Source: a virus. Taken from it: a DNA stretch of 59,441 nt. A program made the position numbers and the translations under genes. Below are positions 24,271-32,308 of this stretch, piece after piece; the stretch's first letter is position 1, and every line of letters begins with the position of its first letter. Below the pieces are notes generated by a model. The model was given only the letters and a program-made list of their open reading frames with translations, searched no databases and was not told where the DNA came from. The DNA is taken from positions 1 through 59,441 of IMG/VR virus record IMGVR_UViG_3300030104_000577. One strand, 5' to 3'.

Positions 24271-24312
24271 TTAAAAGTATATAAACTAATATAACGAAAG
24301 TATAGGAAGATC
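24271..24312 (-). promoter_or_regulatory. Promoter-like region of the 23768 gene
   Basis: Minus strand: GATCTTCCTATACTTTC (24312-24296) then TTATATACTTTTAA (24284-24271), about 20 bases before the start codon. Both words recur: GATCCTATACTTTC before the 34653 gene and TATATACTTTTA before the other two NAERH genes. Confidence 0.5.
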
Positions 24313-24317
24313 ACTAT

Positions 24318-24935
24318 TTAATTAACAGGACCGTTACTGAGGTGTTCGGACGGCTCCATATATCCTTTGTAGTCTTGACCGCTATCCTCAAAATACCACT
24401 CAAAATGTACAGGCATGTTGAATGTTTTAGTGTAGACATATAACAAATCATATATATGTTGAGGCTCAGACCAAACAGTATCGAAGGTGTAAACCAGCTC
24501 AGCGTATCTACCAGCATTGTGCCCATAGTTATCATCTGGCTGTTCTAACGCTTCGTTATATGTATAACTAGAGTCATAGGCATTGAGCATTACACCCCAG
24601 TTTTGTACGCACCAGTCATGCCGAGACAGATAAGTATGTTCACGAGTAAGTCTTCGTATGGTGAATGGATCGAGACAGTTTTGTTTTACCCAATCTTCAG
24701 TTAGCTTATAATCGTGTTCTAGCCCACACTGGTCATAACGCAATCTAGAGTAGTAAAAGTTTTCCTTACCCACCGCAAAAAGTTCTAAGTCTTTAATATC
24801 TTCTGGTATAGGTTTGATACTATTAAAGTCAAAAGCACCTTCTTCGCCTTGTAGATAGTTTATTATTTTTTGTAAGTTGGCTCCTGTGGATCTAAAAGCT
24901 ACAACATTTCTACACTCGTAGACTCGAGTTTTCAT
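24318..24935 (-). CDS. DUF1281/YubB ferredoxin-like phage protein
   Basis: The 205-residue protein combines an N-terminal NVVAFRSTGANLQKIINYL segment, a FNSIKPIPEDI motif, a WCVQNWGVMLNAYDSS segment and a C-terminal YTFDTVWSEPQHIYDLL. This is the layout of DUF1281/YubB-like phage and plasmid proteins with a ferredoxin-like fold, whose activity is not known. It is monocistronic. The family call rests on pattern memory. Confidence 0.55.
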   Translation of the reverse strand: MKTRVYECRNVVAFRSTGANLQKIINYLQGEEGAFDFNSIKPIPEDIKDLELFAVGKENFYYSRLRYDQCGLEHDYKLTEDWVKQNCLDPFTIRRLTREHTYLSRHDWCVQNWGVMLNAYDSSYTYNEALEQPDDNYGHNAGRYAELVYTFDTVWSEPQHIYDLLYVYTKTFNMPVHFEWYFEDSGQDYKGYMEPSEHLSNGPVN

Positions 24936-24990
24936 AGATATCTTCCTTAATTTAACTAACGCTTATATAATAACTTAGACTATATAGATT

Positions 24991-25215
24991 TTAAGCATTA
25001 TCTTTTATGATAACGTCTTCTAAAACACCGTGCTTGTTTATCTTGTATGAATGTGATTCACGAGGTGCTTGTAGACTCTCATAATTCTTTCTTAAATATT
25101 TTTGGTATTTATTGTAATACTCTTGCTCGGTGGGATATGGTTTTTCAAAGTTTGCTTCACGCTCGGCACAATTTTTATAGTACATTCTGCGGACATAGAT
25201 TTCAAAGTTGTTCAA
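24991..25215 (-). CDS. Small early protein with TTG start
   Basis: The reading frame begins with TTG at 25215, four bases after a perfect AGGAGGT ribosome site, and gives 74 residues rich in Tyr, Lys and Glu (YPTEQEYYNKYQKYLRKNYE). Helical and charged; no family recognised. It follows the 425-base gene-free region. Confidence 0.45.
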   Translation of the reverse strand: MNNFEIYVRRMYYKNCAEREANFEKPYPTEQEYYNKYQKYLRKNYESLQAPRESHSYKINKHGVLEDVIIKDNA

Positions 25216-25640
25216 GTTACCTCCTAATTAAAAATATGGCTTGTCATCTCCGACCTATTTTAATGACTAACTTAGCTTACCTTCATACGAGCGATCAACC
25301 TCAACGAGTCTGTAAGTACCACAAAACAAAAAAGCGAGAGAGGCTTGGAGTCTGGCTACACTCAGGAATTTACTTTAACTCTCAACTTAGCACGATTCGG
25401 ATAAACTTGATTAGGGAGTCTCCGAACTTTGTCCTTTTATTACCTCAGTATGTACCTCTCTCTTTTACTCAAAGGGACTGCGTTAACCCCGTATGTCCCT
25501 AAGCAGATTAAGGAGCTCTGTAAACTGGCTGCTGGGTTCTGTTTACTTTCGAGATCTCTAGCCACCGAGCACTCCTCAATCCTAGGTTATTACTAACCTT
25601 AACTATATTAAAACTTAGAACTATAAGAATAAAAAGGATT
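25216..25640. other. Gene-free region beside the small terminase, candidate packaging site or structured RNA
   Basis: There is no supported gene on either strand. Composition is less AT-rich than the surroundings and it contains several short palindromes: GGAGTCTCC (25415-25423), AGGGAC with GTCCCT (25473-25478 and 25495-25500), and AGGTTA with TAACCT (25584-25599). GAGTCT occurs three times. A weak hairpin with T tail (AAGGA/TCCTT, 25634-25646) overlaps the small-terminase stop. Small terminases usually bind DNA near their own gene, so a pac or cos site is possible; an untranslated RNA is the alternative. Confidence 0.4.
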
Positions 25641-25644
25641 ATCC

Positions 25645-26115
25645 TTAATCAGTTTTATCTTCATAGTCCCCTTCTATAAGTGTTCCTGCAGGTAATATAC
25701 CACCTGTTTCATGATATATCTCTTTCATTCTTGCAAGTATTTGATCTTTATTCATAGTCTCTACTTTGTTCACAAGTATCTCACTACGATTCACATACAA
25801 TCCTGCTGCTTTACCTCTGTTAACCTCGGCTGTAACTGCAGCAGACCACGCACCATTACGCATAGCACCGTCACGAATATCCTTGAGATCTGTTAGATGT
25901 GTAGACAGATCAACTACCGCCTTATCTGCTGCTTTGGCTTGTAGTTCTTGTATGCGTTTCTTGACTACAGGGTTTTTATCACTAGACAACACAGTACCAG
26001 CTCTACCAGCATTTTTATCACTGTATCCTGCTTTCTTCGCAGCGTCTTTTTTCTTCATACCTTTCGCTACGTTCTGAGCAAACTTTTCTTGCTTCGGTGT
26101 GAGTTTCTTACTCAC
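25645..26115 (-). CDS. terS: Terminase small subunit (Terminase_2-like)
   Basis: The GTG at 26115 has GGAGG 5 bases upstream and overlaps the previous stop (GTGA). The 156-residue product has the DNA-binding opening LTPKQEKFAQNVAKGMKKKD, AAKKAGYSDKNAGRAGTVLS and VVKKRIQELQAKA, which is the helix-turn-helix pattern of Terminase_2 small subunits. Its helical middle would oligomerise. It recognises the packaging site and hands DNA to TerL. Unusually it is about 9 kb away from terL, inside the early region. Confidence 0.75.
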   Translation of the reverse strand: MSKKLTPKQEKFAQNVAKGMKKKDAAKKAGYSDKNAGRAGTVLSSDKNPVVKKRIQELQAKAADKAVVDLSTHLTDLKDIRDGAMRNGAWSAAVTAEVNRGKAAGLYVNRSEILVNKVETMNKDQILARMKEIYHETGGILPAGTLIEGDYEDKTD

Positions 26116-26348
26116 GCTATCCTCCACAATCTTAATAAAGTTCTATCATCTTCTGATACTTTTCTGCTAGTAAACTTTTTACTGTTTCTTGTGCCATAAT
26201 TAGAAGCTGCAACTCTTAACCTTTGTGCTTCTTCAAAATCATACAACATGTCGATACTGTCGCCTATTCCCATTTTATGGAAATTATACTTATTGTTTCT
26301 AGGAGTATTCCTCTCAGGCATAGGAATATCTTTATTTATTTCAAACAT
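26112..26348 (-). CDS. Small phage protein of the DUF7303-like type
   Basis: This 78-residue protein has the order short acidic N-terminus, IPMPER, YNFHKMGIGDSIDM, a helix EEAQRLRVAASNYGTRN and a basic end FTSRKV..DDRTLLRLWR. This pattern (F-x-K-M-x-x-G-D-S) recurs in small phage proteins with DNA-binding-like beta and helix elements. It is coupled to terS by a 4-base overlap. A word matching the recurring upstream element (TACATCACCTA, 26350-26360) directly precedes it. Confidence 0.5.
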   Translation of the reverse strand: MFEINKDIPMPERNTPRNNKYNFHKMGIGDSIDMLYDFEEAQRLRVAASNYGTRNSKKFTSRKVSEDDRTLLRLWRIA

Positions 26349-26366
26349 TTACATCACCTATCTAGT

Positions 26367-26783
26367 TTAATTGAAGTCTTTTCGACTAATTCCTGGAAAA
26401 TGTTTTTCTAATTGTTTATCGTCACTTTTTACTTTTCTATATTTTTTAGGAAAATATACATTTAATTCATAAATAGCTTCATTTATATCCATCCAATCGT
26501 CCACAGGTTTATGTCCTAAGAAATGAGTGTAACCACCTGAGTAACTATCTGTATACACTTTTGCTTGTTCTAGTATCTCATAAGGAACATGTGCTGTTTC
26601 TACTGTGCCTATGTATTGTCTTTGTTCAGGAGAAACAGGGTCATTGTGTTTCTTCCCCTGTCCATAATCCATTTTATACTGCTCTCCTTGCCACGCACTA
26701 TTACACTTCCTACTACAAAATTTTCTCCTTTGACCATACAAGTCTTTACCGCAGTATTTACATTTGTAATAAGTTTTATCCAT
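26367..26783 (-). CDS. Zinc-finger early protein
   Basis: In this 138-residue protein the first 30 residues form a compact zinc ribbon, CKYCGKDLYGQRRKFCSRKC, the pattern CxxC..CxxxC of HNH- or FPG-type fingers. The remaining 100 residues (PYEILEQAKVYTDSYSGGYTH) show no HNH histidines, so endonuclease activity is not supported. GTATATAAAAGTATAA lies directly in front of the start, so its promoter is very close or lies further upstream. Confidence 0.5.
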   Translation of the reverse strand: MDKTYYKCKYCGKDLYGQRRKFCSRKCNSAWQGEQYKMDYGQGKKHNDPVSPEQRQYIGTVETAHVPYEILEQAKVYTDSYSGGYTHFLGHKPVDDWMDINEAIYELNVYFPKKYRKVKSDDKQLEKHFPGISRKDFN

Positions 26784-26895
26784 AGTATATAAAAGTATAA
26801 CCTACAACATACTCTTATAAAAGGATAATGCCCAGCCTGCACATTTTAATCCTATCCTATCCCGACTGAGCAAAAGACAGGTGTGGGATGCGGTA

Positions 26896-27924
26896 CTATG
26901 CTGCCTCAGCGTACTCTATGGCTTTATTCATAGCTTTCTGCTTTAGCGAAGCACGGTTCCCGAACCATGCGTTATGTAACGACGCATCTCTGTCGTGTCC
27001 CCACTTATGGTCAACTACGAAAGTTACAGCATTCATAGCTCCCCACCAAGTACCGTTAGACGACTTGAGTTTAGCTCCTGGCTGTTCATCAATAGCTTGA
27101 TGCACTAACGAGGGGATACGCTTGAAATCGTCAACCATTGACTGACGAGTAGCTATCGCTCTCACCTCAGTCATGTTTTCTATCTCCTCCTGCGCTTTCA
27201 ACAGCTCTGGTTGAAACACGTCGGCGATATAGGTAACGACCGTATCTTTGTTAAACTTCTTACGACTAAGAAACTCCGCACTCTCTTGAAACTCTTTCAT
27301 ACGGTTGCCAGCTAATCCTAATGCTTCTTCGGCAGCGACGAAAAGCTCAGAGTCTAGAGCCTTGACGTGAGGTACTCTAAACGAGTTCTGCCTATCACTA
27401 GACAGTGCCATAGTTAGAGTGTTGTTACAGACTACACGAATCGGTGTAAACTTAATCTCGTTAGACTTACCCCATTTATGAGATACGCTTACTAATAAAT
27501 AACCTAGCACACGGTCATCTCCTGGTAGTGTAAAGTCTTTACTGACATTAGCTAAACCCCAGACCTGTTCCCCACCTTTTAGCGAACCTGCAGTTTCCAT
27601 AGTCATATGCCCAGCATCTGTAAACTTTTTGAAAAACTCAAAAGCCTCAGCATTTTGCGTAGGAATAAACCGCTTACCACATGGTCCAAAGGTTTTATTA
27701 TCGCTATCACGAGTGATAACATAATAATCAGGGACAGCAATTACGTCGCTAGACGAATCAAGATCTGGCTGTTCGTGCGTAAATAGATGGCGTTTGCTAA
27801 CTGTCCAATCAAGTTCAGCAGCAACGAGCATCTCTTGCGGTGATAGGTTAGGATCAACCTGTACACCTAGACCGTGCCAAGGAACTTCCCCAGCGTAAGC
27901 CATTGTTTCTACTGCATGAGCCAT
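26896..27924 (-). CDS. DUF932 domain protein (phage/plasmid-like protein)
   Basis: The 342-residue protein starts MAHAVETMAYAGEVPWHGLG and contains FGPCGKRFIPTQNAEAFEFF, IRVVCNNTLTMAL and TWWGAMNAVTFVVDHKWG, the ordered motifs of DUF932 (TIGR03299). The family is widespread in phages and plasmids and lies near replication genes; its biochemical role is not settled. AAAGGAGAG precedes the ATG. The gene is separated from both neighbours by about 90-110 bases and may be its own transcript. Confidence 0.8.
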   Translation of the reverse strand: MAHAVETMAYAGEVPWHGLGVQVDPNLSPQEMLVAAELDWTVSKRHLFTHEQPDLDSSSDVIAVPDYYVITRDSDNKTFGPCGKRFIPTQNAEAFEFFKKFTDAGHMTMETAGSLKGGEQVWGLANVSKDFTLPGDDRVLGYLLVSVSHKWGKSNEIKFTPIRVVCNNTLTMALSSDRQNSFRVPHVKALDSELFVAAEEALGLAGNRMKEFQESAEFLSRKKFNKDTVVTYIADVFQPELLKAQEEIENMTEVRAIATRQSMVDDFKRIPSLVHQAIDEQPGAKLKSSNGTWWGAMNAVTFVVDHKWGHDRDASLHNAWFGNRASLKQKAMNKAIEYAEAA

Positions 27925-28009
27925 ATTGCTCTCCTTTAGTTACCGTTCGGCTTAATTACCAAACTTACATATATATTATATATAAGGTAGCTACGATAAA
28001 AGCATGTTC

Positions 28010-28438
28010 TTAAAGATTATAACAAAGAGTCCACAACCAAGTCTCAAACTCTATAACAGCGGTGACGTCTGTTTTCTGTCTGTTGGGATATCGCCAGTTT
28101 TTACTGAGTACACTCAAAGGTAAACAAACTCGTATAGGTTGGTGATTGTATTTCCATATCAGTACAGGTATGTTGCCTGCTCGTGACGTTACTGTCTGTT
28201 CCCACCAATCTTGTTTGTACCAGTTACCAGAGGCATATCGTTTACATTCAATGATGTGGTTTGGCAACTCTAAATCACCTAAACCTTTCTCCTGATACTG
28301 ATCTAGATTTCTTTTAACTTTAGGAATGTCTTTGAATTTAGGAAACCTATCACAGTTTTGTTCTAAAAAGTCATTGATCTTATTAGCGATATCTCTCTCA
28401 AATGATGCGCCTTTATTTCTTGAATTTATTTTACCCAT
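28010..28438 (-). CDS. PD-(D/E)XK nuclease, Holliday-junction-resolvase-like
   Basis: The 142-residue protein shows the nuclease pattern: KGASFERDIANKIN (Glu14), then KGLGDLELPNHIIECKRY with Asp55, Glu64 and Lys66. Residue spacing matches phage resolvase-type PD-(D/E)XK enzymes that resolve branched DNA before packaging. It overlaps the HTH gene by 8 bases and is downstream of polA in the same operon. Substrate specificity is inferred from family and context. Confidence 0.65.
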   Translation of the reverse strand: MGKINSRNKGASFERDIANKINDFLEQNCDRFPKFKDIPKVKRNLDQYQEKGLGDLELPNHIIECKRYASGNWYKQDWWEQTVTSRAGNIPVLIWKYNHQPIRVCLPLSVLSKNWRYPNRQKTDVTAVIEFETWLWTLCYNL

Positions 28439-28724
28439 TCTTTATTAACCGTATGTTGTTTATCCTTAACCACTGTCTCATTAATTGATTTATTTCTTTT
28501 GAAGACGCGGTCGGGTAGTAGTGTCTTATCTTTTTGATTCTTTCGTTATAATCTTTCAATCCTGTGTAATAATCACCATTACCCAGTTTACAGAACCTGA
28601 TTATCTGCCATACTCTCTGTTTTGATATGTTGTAATTTATACCTATGTCTTCTAAACTGGTATCGTTGTTTGTATATTTCATGTATATGTCGAAATACAT
28701 CTTACGCAATTTAGCTTTTTTCAT
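28431..28724 (-). CDS. Sigma-70 region 4-like HTH protein
   Basis: This 97-residue basic protein has one helix-turn-helix at about 22-45: DTSLEDIGINYNISKQRVWQII. It resembles the promoter-recognition helix of sigma factors (sLeeIg..y.iSrqRV.QI). There is no region 2, so it would not be a full sigma factor. It could steer host RNA polymerase or simply bind DNA. Overlaps with both neighbours imply expression with polA. Confidence 0.6.
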   Translation of the reverse strand: MKKAKLRKMYFDIYMKYTNNDTSLEDIGINYNISKQRVWQIIRFCKLGNGDYYTGLKDYNERIKKIRHYYPTASSKEINQLMRQWLRINNIRLIKNG

Positions 28725-30594
28725 TATTGAAATATTCCCTGTAATCTGTTACATCTGCCCAGTTTTTACCTATCTCCCCATCAACCTTGTTAGGCACTTC
28801 TAGCTTAACACAATCTCTCATTATTTGCATTACTTTCTCACATTCTGCCTTGTCCTTTACAGATATATTCAACTCATCGTGTACTTGTGTATGTGCTAAA
28901 ATGCCTTCGTTGTGTAAATCAAGCATAGCTTTCTTTGTCATATCTGCTGCAGAACCCTGTATTAAACGATTCATAGCTTTATAAGTAAATGCGCGTCTGA
29001 GCTGTCCTCCATACTCCTCCACAGCCTTATCGTAAGAATATGGCATAGCTCTCCTATCCATTGGTTCGTAGAGGTTAAAACGACACTTACGACCGAGTAT
29101 AGTATTTACATATCCCCTATTTGAGCCCTGACGAGCTGCAGAGTCTCGTAATCCACGGACAAAAGGCACTCGCTTATGATACTGGTCAAATAATACTTCG
29201 GCTTCCTCTGCGCTTATACCTAGCTGATTAGTTAGCTTTTCTTTACCCATACCATAACTTAATCCTAAGTTAATAATCTTAGCTTCCTTACGACTTATAT
29301 TAGCCATGTCAGCCACTATCTGATGAAAGTCAGCATCACCTGAGTAGTCTGCTGCTGCTTCCTCTGCACCGTCTTGATGCGTTAATACTGAGTAATGAAC
29401 AGTTAGTCTAGGCTCTTGCTGAGAGTAGTCAAAACAGCCCCAGTGTGAATCTTCCTCTGGTATAAATAAACTACGAATCAATGGACCAACCTCTGGATCT
29501 CTAGCAGGCACTTGTTGAAGGTTAGGTTTAGAGCAACTAAATCTACCAGTAACAGTACCGCCATCATCAGACCTGAGAGGGTGCAGTTCTCCATGTATCC
29601 TACCGTCTACTAAATGTTCTAATATCATCTTGTCTATAAATGTAGTACGAGCTTTGTTTAGTTTCCTTGCTTTAGCTACCGCCAATGGTAACTTGTGTGT
29701 ATGTTCCTCTAACCACTTAGCTTGAAAACTAGGTGCGTTAGTCTTAGGTGTTTTAGGATAGTCAAGTCCTGCTCTATCAAACACCTGTGATAATGACTGT
29801 GCTGCCCAGAGATCTGGCTTGATTCCATACCACCTATGTATCTCTGAAGTTATTTGATTCTCTTTTTTGCGTAACTCTTTTTTAACTTTTTCAGTTCTAT
29901 CTAAATCAATGCGAACACCTCTGTTGCGCATGTCTATGAGCACAGGTATTAATGAACTTTCTAATTCATATATTTTACCAACATTCTCTGAGTCTATATC
30001 TTCTGATAATTTTTGCCATAACCTATATGTTAGATCTGCATCCTGCTCTGCGTAGTTACCTACATACTCAGGCGGTAAACGATACATCTCTGCTTTAGGG
30101 TTTATACCGTACACTTGTGCAGCTTCTATTAACATGGACTCATCTTTTTCTTCACCTAAATACTCTCTACCTACCTTGTTTAAAGAGTAGCCATACTGAT
30201 TCTCATTGAGTAGTGGTGCTGCCATCATAGTATCGTGTATCTTACCGTTGATAGTAAATCCTTCTCTCATTAACCAACCTACGTCATACTGAGCATTATG
30301 AAACACCTTCTCATTGGGTGCTTCTAATTGTTTCTTTAACCATCTATAAACCACTGTTTTATCTAAGTTACCGCCCACCTCATGAGCGACAGGGAAGTAT
30401 GCTCTGTATCCTTCCGTAGCTATCGCAATACCTATAATAAAACCTCTGTCATTAAATGCCCAACCTGGACCATGGGACATGAGCCATGGATCTTTAGTTT
30501 CTAGATCAATCGCTATGGTTTTCTGACCAGTTAAGTCAGGGAAAGAGGTAGGCGGTGTCCAGTCTACCTGAGGTGGAAACAGTGGATTCTGCAT
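28711..30594 (-). CDS. polA: DNA polymerase I-type (family A) replicative polymerase
   Basis: This 627-residue protein has a 3'-5' exonuclease domain with AIDLET (Asp30, Glu32), HNAQYD (Asp104) and YAEQDAD (Asp185). The polymerase domain has motif A FDYSQQEPR (Asp389), motif B RKEAKIINLGLSYG (435-448) and motif C VHDE (571-574). The residue equivalent to E. coli Phe762 is Leu443. No 5'-3' exonuclease domain is present, usual for phage replicases. It would copy the genome and must accept the modified nucleotide proposed for this phage. It overlaps the neighbouring nuclease gene by one base. Confidence 0.93.
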   Translation of the reverse strand: MQNPLFPPQVDWTPPTSFPDLTGQKTIAIDLETKDPWLMSHGPGWAFNDRGFIIGIAIATEGYRAYFPVAHEVGGNLDKTVVYRWLKKQLEAPNEKVFHNAQYDVGWLMREGFTINGKIHDTMMAAPLLNENQYGYSLNKVGREYLGEEKDESMLIEAAQVYGINPKAEMYRLPPEYVGNYAEQDADLTYRLWQKLSEDIDSENVGKIYELESSLIPVLIDMRNRGVRIDLDRTEKVKKELRKKENQITSEIHRWYGIKPDLWAAQSLSQVFDRAGLDYPKTPKTNAPSFQAKWLEEHTHKLPLAVAKARKLNKARTTFIDKMILEHLVDGRIHGELHPLRSDDGGTVTGRFSCSKPNLQQVPARDPEVGPLIRSLFIPEEDSHWGCFDYSQQEPRLTVHYSVLTHQDGAEEAAADYSGDADFHQIVADMANISRKEAKIINLGLSYGMGKEKLTNQLGISAEEAEVLFDQYHKRVPFVRGLRDSAARQGSNRGYVNTILGRKCRFNLYEPMDRRAMPYSYDKAVEEYGGQLRRAFTYKAMNRLIQGSAADMTKKAMLDLHNEGILAHTQVHDELNISVKDKAECEKVMQIMRDCVKLEVPNKVDGEIGKNWADVTDYREYFNNEKS

Positions 30595-31274
30595 TAACTA
30601 ATTGCCTCTCTACACATATTCTCTTTACCGAAATGGCACCATTTACAACCAAACCTAGAAGGTTTAGCAGGAAACTCTGTTGCAGTAGTCATAGCCATGG
30701 CTCGGTTATGTATCCTTTCTTGTTTAAATTTTATACTCGCAGGTGTGTAGACATATCTATCTATTTTACCATGGTCAATATACCACATCTCTGTGATTAT
30801 ACTTTCTAGTTCAGGGTATCTGTTCAGAGCTACAGCACCGTAAAACTCACACTGTTCTCTATGTGCTTCTTGATTACCTTGATATCTACCAGTTTTAAAA
30901 TCTATCACTCTTGCCTCTTTACTCAATCCTTCCTCATATACAAACGCATCTACTTTAGCTCTACCCCAAGTATCTTCGTCAAACCAACCTGTCTTTTTCC
31001 ACTCAGTAGTTATCGCCCAGTCACTTTCACATATCACATGACCGTGTAAATATAAATCCTTGAGTAAATCAAATGCGTCTTCAAAATCGGCTAACTCTTT
31101 GGGAATCTTTTCTAGATTACCTCTTATATAATCTTCACACATCTGGTGAATATTTTTACCTCTTTCCATTGCAGGATGTTGAGGTTCCTTAAACTTCTTA
31201 ATAAATTTAAATTCTGCTTGCTTAGGGCATCTCTCATAACAGCCTAGTCTACTATACGACCATTGTGGTATCAT
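30594..31274 (-). CDS. Cas4/RecB-like PD-(D/E)XK exonuclease with probable Fe-S cluster
   Basis: The ATG at 31274 overlaps the upstream TGA (ATGA) and has AGAGGAAAG ahead of it; it gives 226 residues. Active-site pattern: GRAKVDAF (Asp109), VIDFKTG (Asp125, Lys127) and a following QCEFYG helix. Cysteines near the N-terminus (LGCYERC) and the C-terminal GCKWCHFGKENMC would hold an iron-sulfur cluster as in Cas4 and AddB. Likely role: DNA end resection or recombination during replication. No cas1 or cas2 gene is nearby. Confidence 0.78.
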   Translation of the reverse strand: MIPQWSYSRLGCYERCPKQAEFKFIKKFKEPQHPAMERGKNIHQMCEDYIRGNLEKIPKELADFEDAFDLLKDLYLHGHVICESDWAITTEWKKTGWFDEDTWGRAKVDAFVYEEGLSKEARVIDFKTGRYQGNQEAHREQCEFYGAVALNRYPELESIITEMWYIDHGKIDRYVYTPASIKFKQERIHNRAMAMTTATEFPAKPSRFGCKWCHFGKENMCREAIS

Positions 31275-32308
31275 ACTTTCCTCTCTAGCCACTCCACACA
31301 CGCTTTTTTCCAGTCACTAGCTTTACAGGCTTCCAGTTTTTTCCTAGCAGACTTAATGTTACCGTCCTTCCAGTATGCCCACGAGTCTTGTATAGGTATC
31401 GCAACCTCTCTCCAGAACGGATCAGCATGTCTAAACTTTTTAGTTTGACCGAGACTGGATTTCTCTAATGGCTTTCTGTTGAAAAATAACTTTAACTCAA
31501 AATCCCAAGTGTCGACAGAATAACTCGACATCATAGGATAGGGCTTTACGTCTGAAGTCCTGTAAGGATTCATGTTTCGTACGCTTTGTGGTAATGATTG
31601 AACATAGTAATCTAGTATATCATCTTGAGCAAACTTCTGTAAAAGATCATCGAAAATATCTTCGTATGCGTGATAACTGTCGCTCACTTGATTATACACA
31701 CCTATCCCTACACCAATCTTACTTGCCATGTATTCTTGTAGCATTGACATGTGTACTGCGTTAGCACCATACGCACCCCAGATAACATCATTAGACCTAT
31801 TAGATACAGTCATGTTTAATAAACCGTCTCGTATTTTAAAATATATGCAAGTATTACAAGGCACATCTTTACCGTCTCTATTTAAGTCTTTTATGCTCCA
31901 CATCTGTAAAACAGCTCTTCTGTCGTCAGGGTTATCTTTCAATATACGCACTATAATATTTAACTGATCTCTATTGAAAAAACTACGCCATCGCCACCCA
32001 TACGCTCCCCATAACGAAACACCGTCATCACTGTAGTTTCTCATACTCTTAGCATACCGCTCTACAGTTTTTAAATCATTCTCACCGTTCAGCATCCACA
32101 GACCTTCCATAAAATGAAAGTAAGGGTTAGCGTTACGATGTGCCCAGAATAGTACTCGTTCATCAGGTCTTTTATAAACAGTGGTGACAGGACACGGTGC
32201 TTCATACATCATACCGTTCCTACTGTTTAACTTTACACCAAACTGGTCTAGATAGTCTAGACCTCTGGGCAGTGCTTCATGTACATTGTCAACTATTATT
32301 GTGTGCAT
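31271..32308 (-). CDS. Thymidylate synthase / pyrimidine hydroxymethylase homologue
   Basis: The ATG at 32308 follows AAGGAAGG by 5 bases; 345 residues. TS-fold signatures: FHFMEGLWMLNGENDL (folate-side Glu), WGAYGWRWRS, catalytic Cys in VPCNTCIYF (about 151), NRSNDVIWGAYGAN and SDSYHAYED. The Asn at about 183, aligned with the base-reading Asn of thymidylate synthase, suggests a uracil rather than cytosine substrate, although the loop is one residue longer than in E. coli ThyA. In this gene cluster a hydroxymethylase that makes 5-hydroxymethyl-dUMP is more likely than a plain dTMP synthase. That is inference. Confidence 0.75.
   Translation of the reverse strand: MHTIIVDNVHEALPRGLDYLDQFGVKLNSRNGMMYEAPCPVTTVYKRPDERVLFWAHRNANPYFHFMEGLWMLNGENDLKTVERYAKSMRNYSDDGVSLWGAYGWRWRSFFNRDQLNIIVRILKDNPDDRRAVLQMWSIKDLNRDGKDVPCNTCIYFKIRDGLLNMTVSNRSNDVIWGAYGANAVHMSMLQEYMASKIGVGIGVYNQVSDSYHAYEDIFDDLLQKFAQDDILDYYVQSLPQSVRNMNPYRTSDVKPYPMMSSYSVDTWDFELKLFFNRKPLEKSSLGQTKKFRHADPFWREVAIPIQDSWAYWKDGNIKSARKKLEACKASDWKKACVEWLERKV

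Noticed and set aside
25260-25330. Group I intron-like P7 pairing (GACT ... AGTC) in the region beside terS
   Set aside because: The pairing is only four bases, other conserved core elements are not evident, and no split gene flanks it.
26367-26783. HNH endonuclease from the N-terminal zinc ribbon
   Set aside because: The cysteine ribbon is present but no HNH or His-Me finger residues follow.
30594-31274. Cas4 gene as a sign of a CRISPR system
   Set aside because: Only a Cas4/RecB-type nuclease is present, in a replication operon; no cas1, cas2, effector or array was seen.
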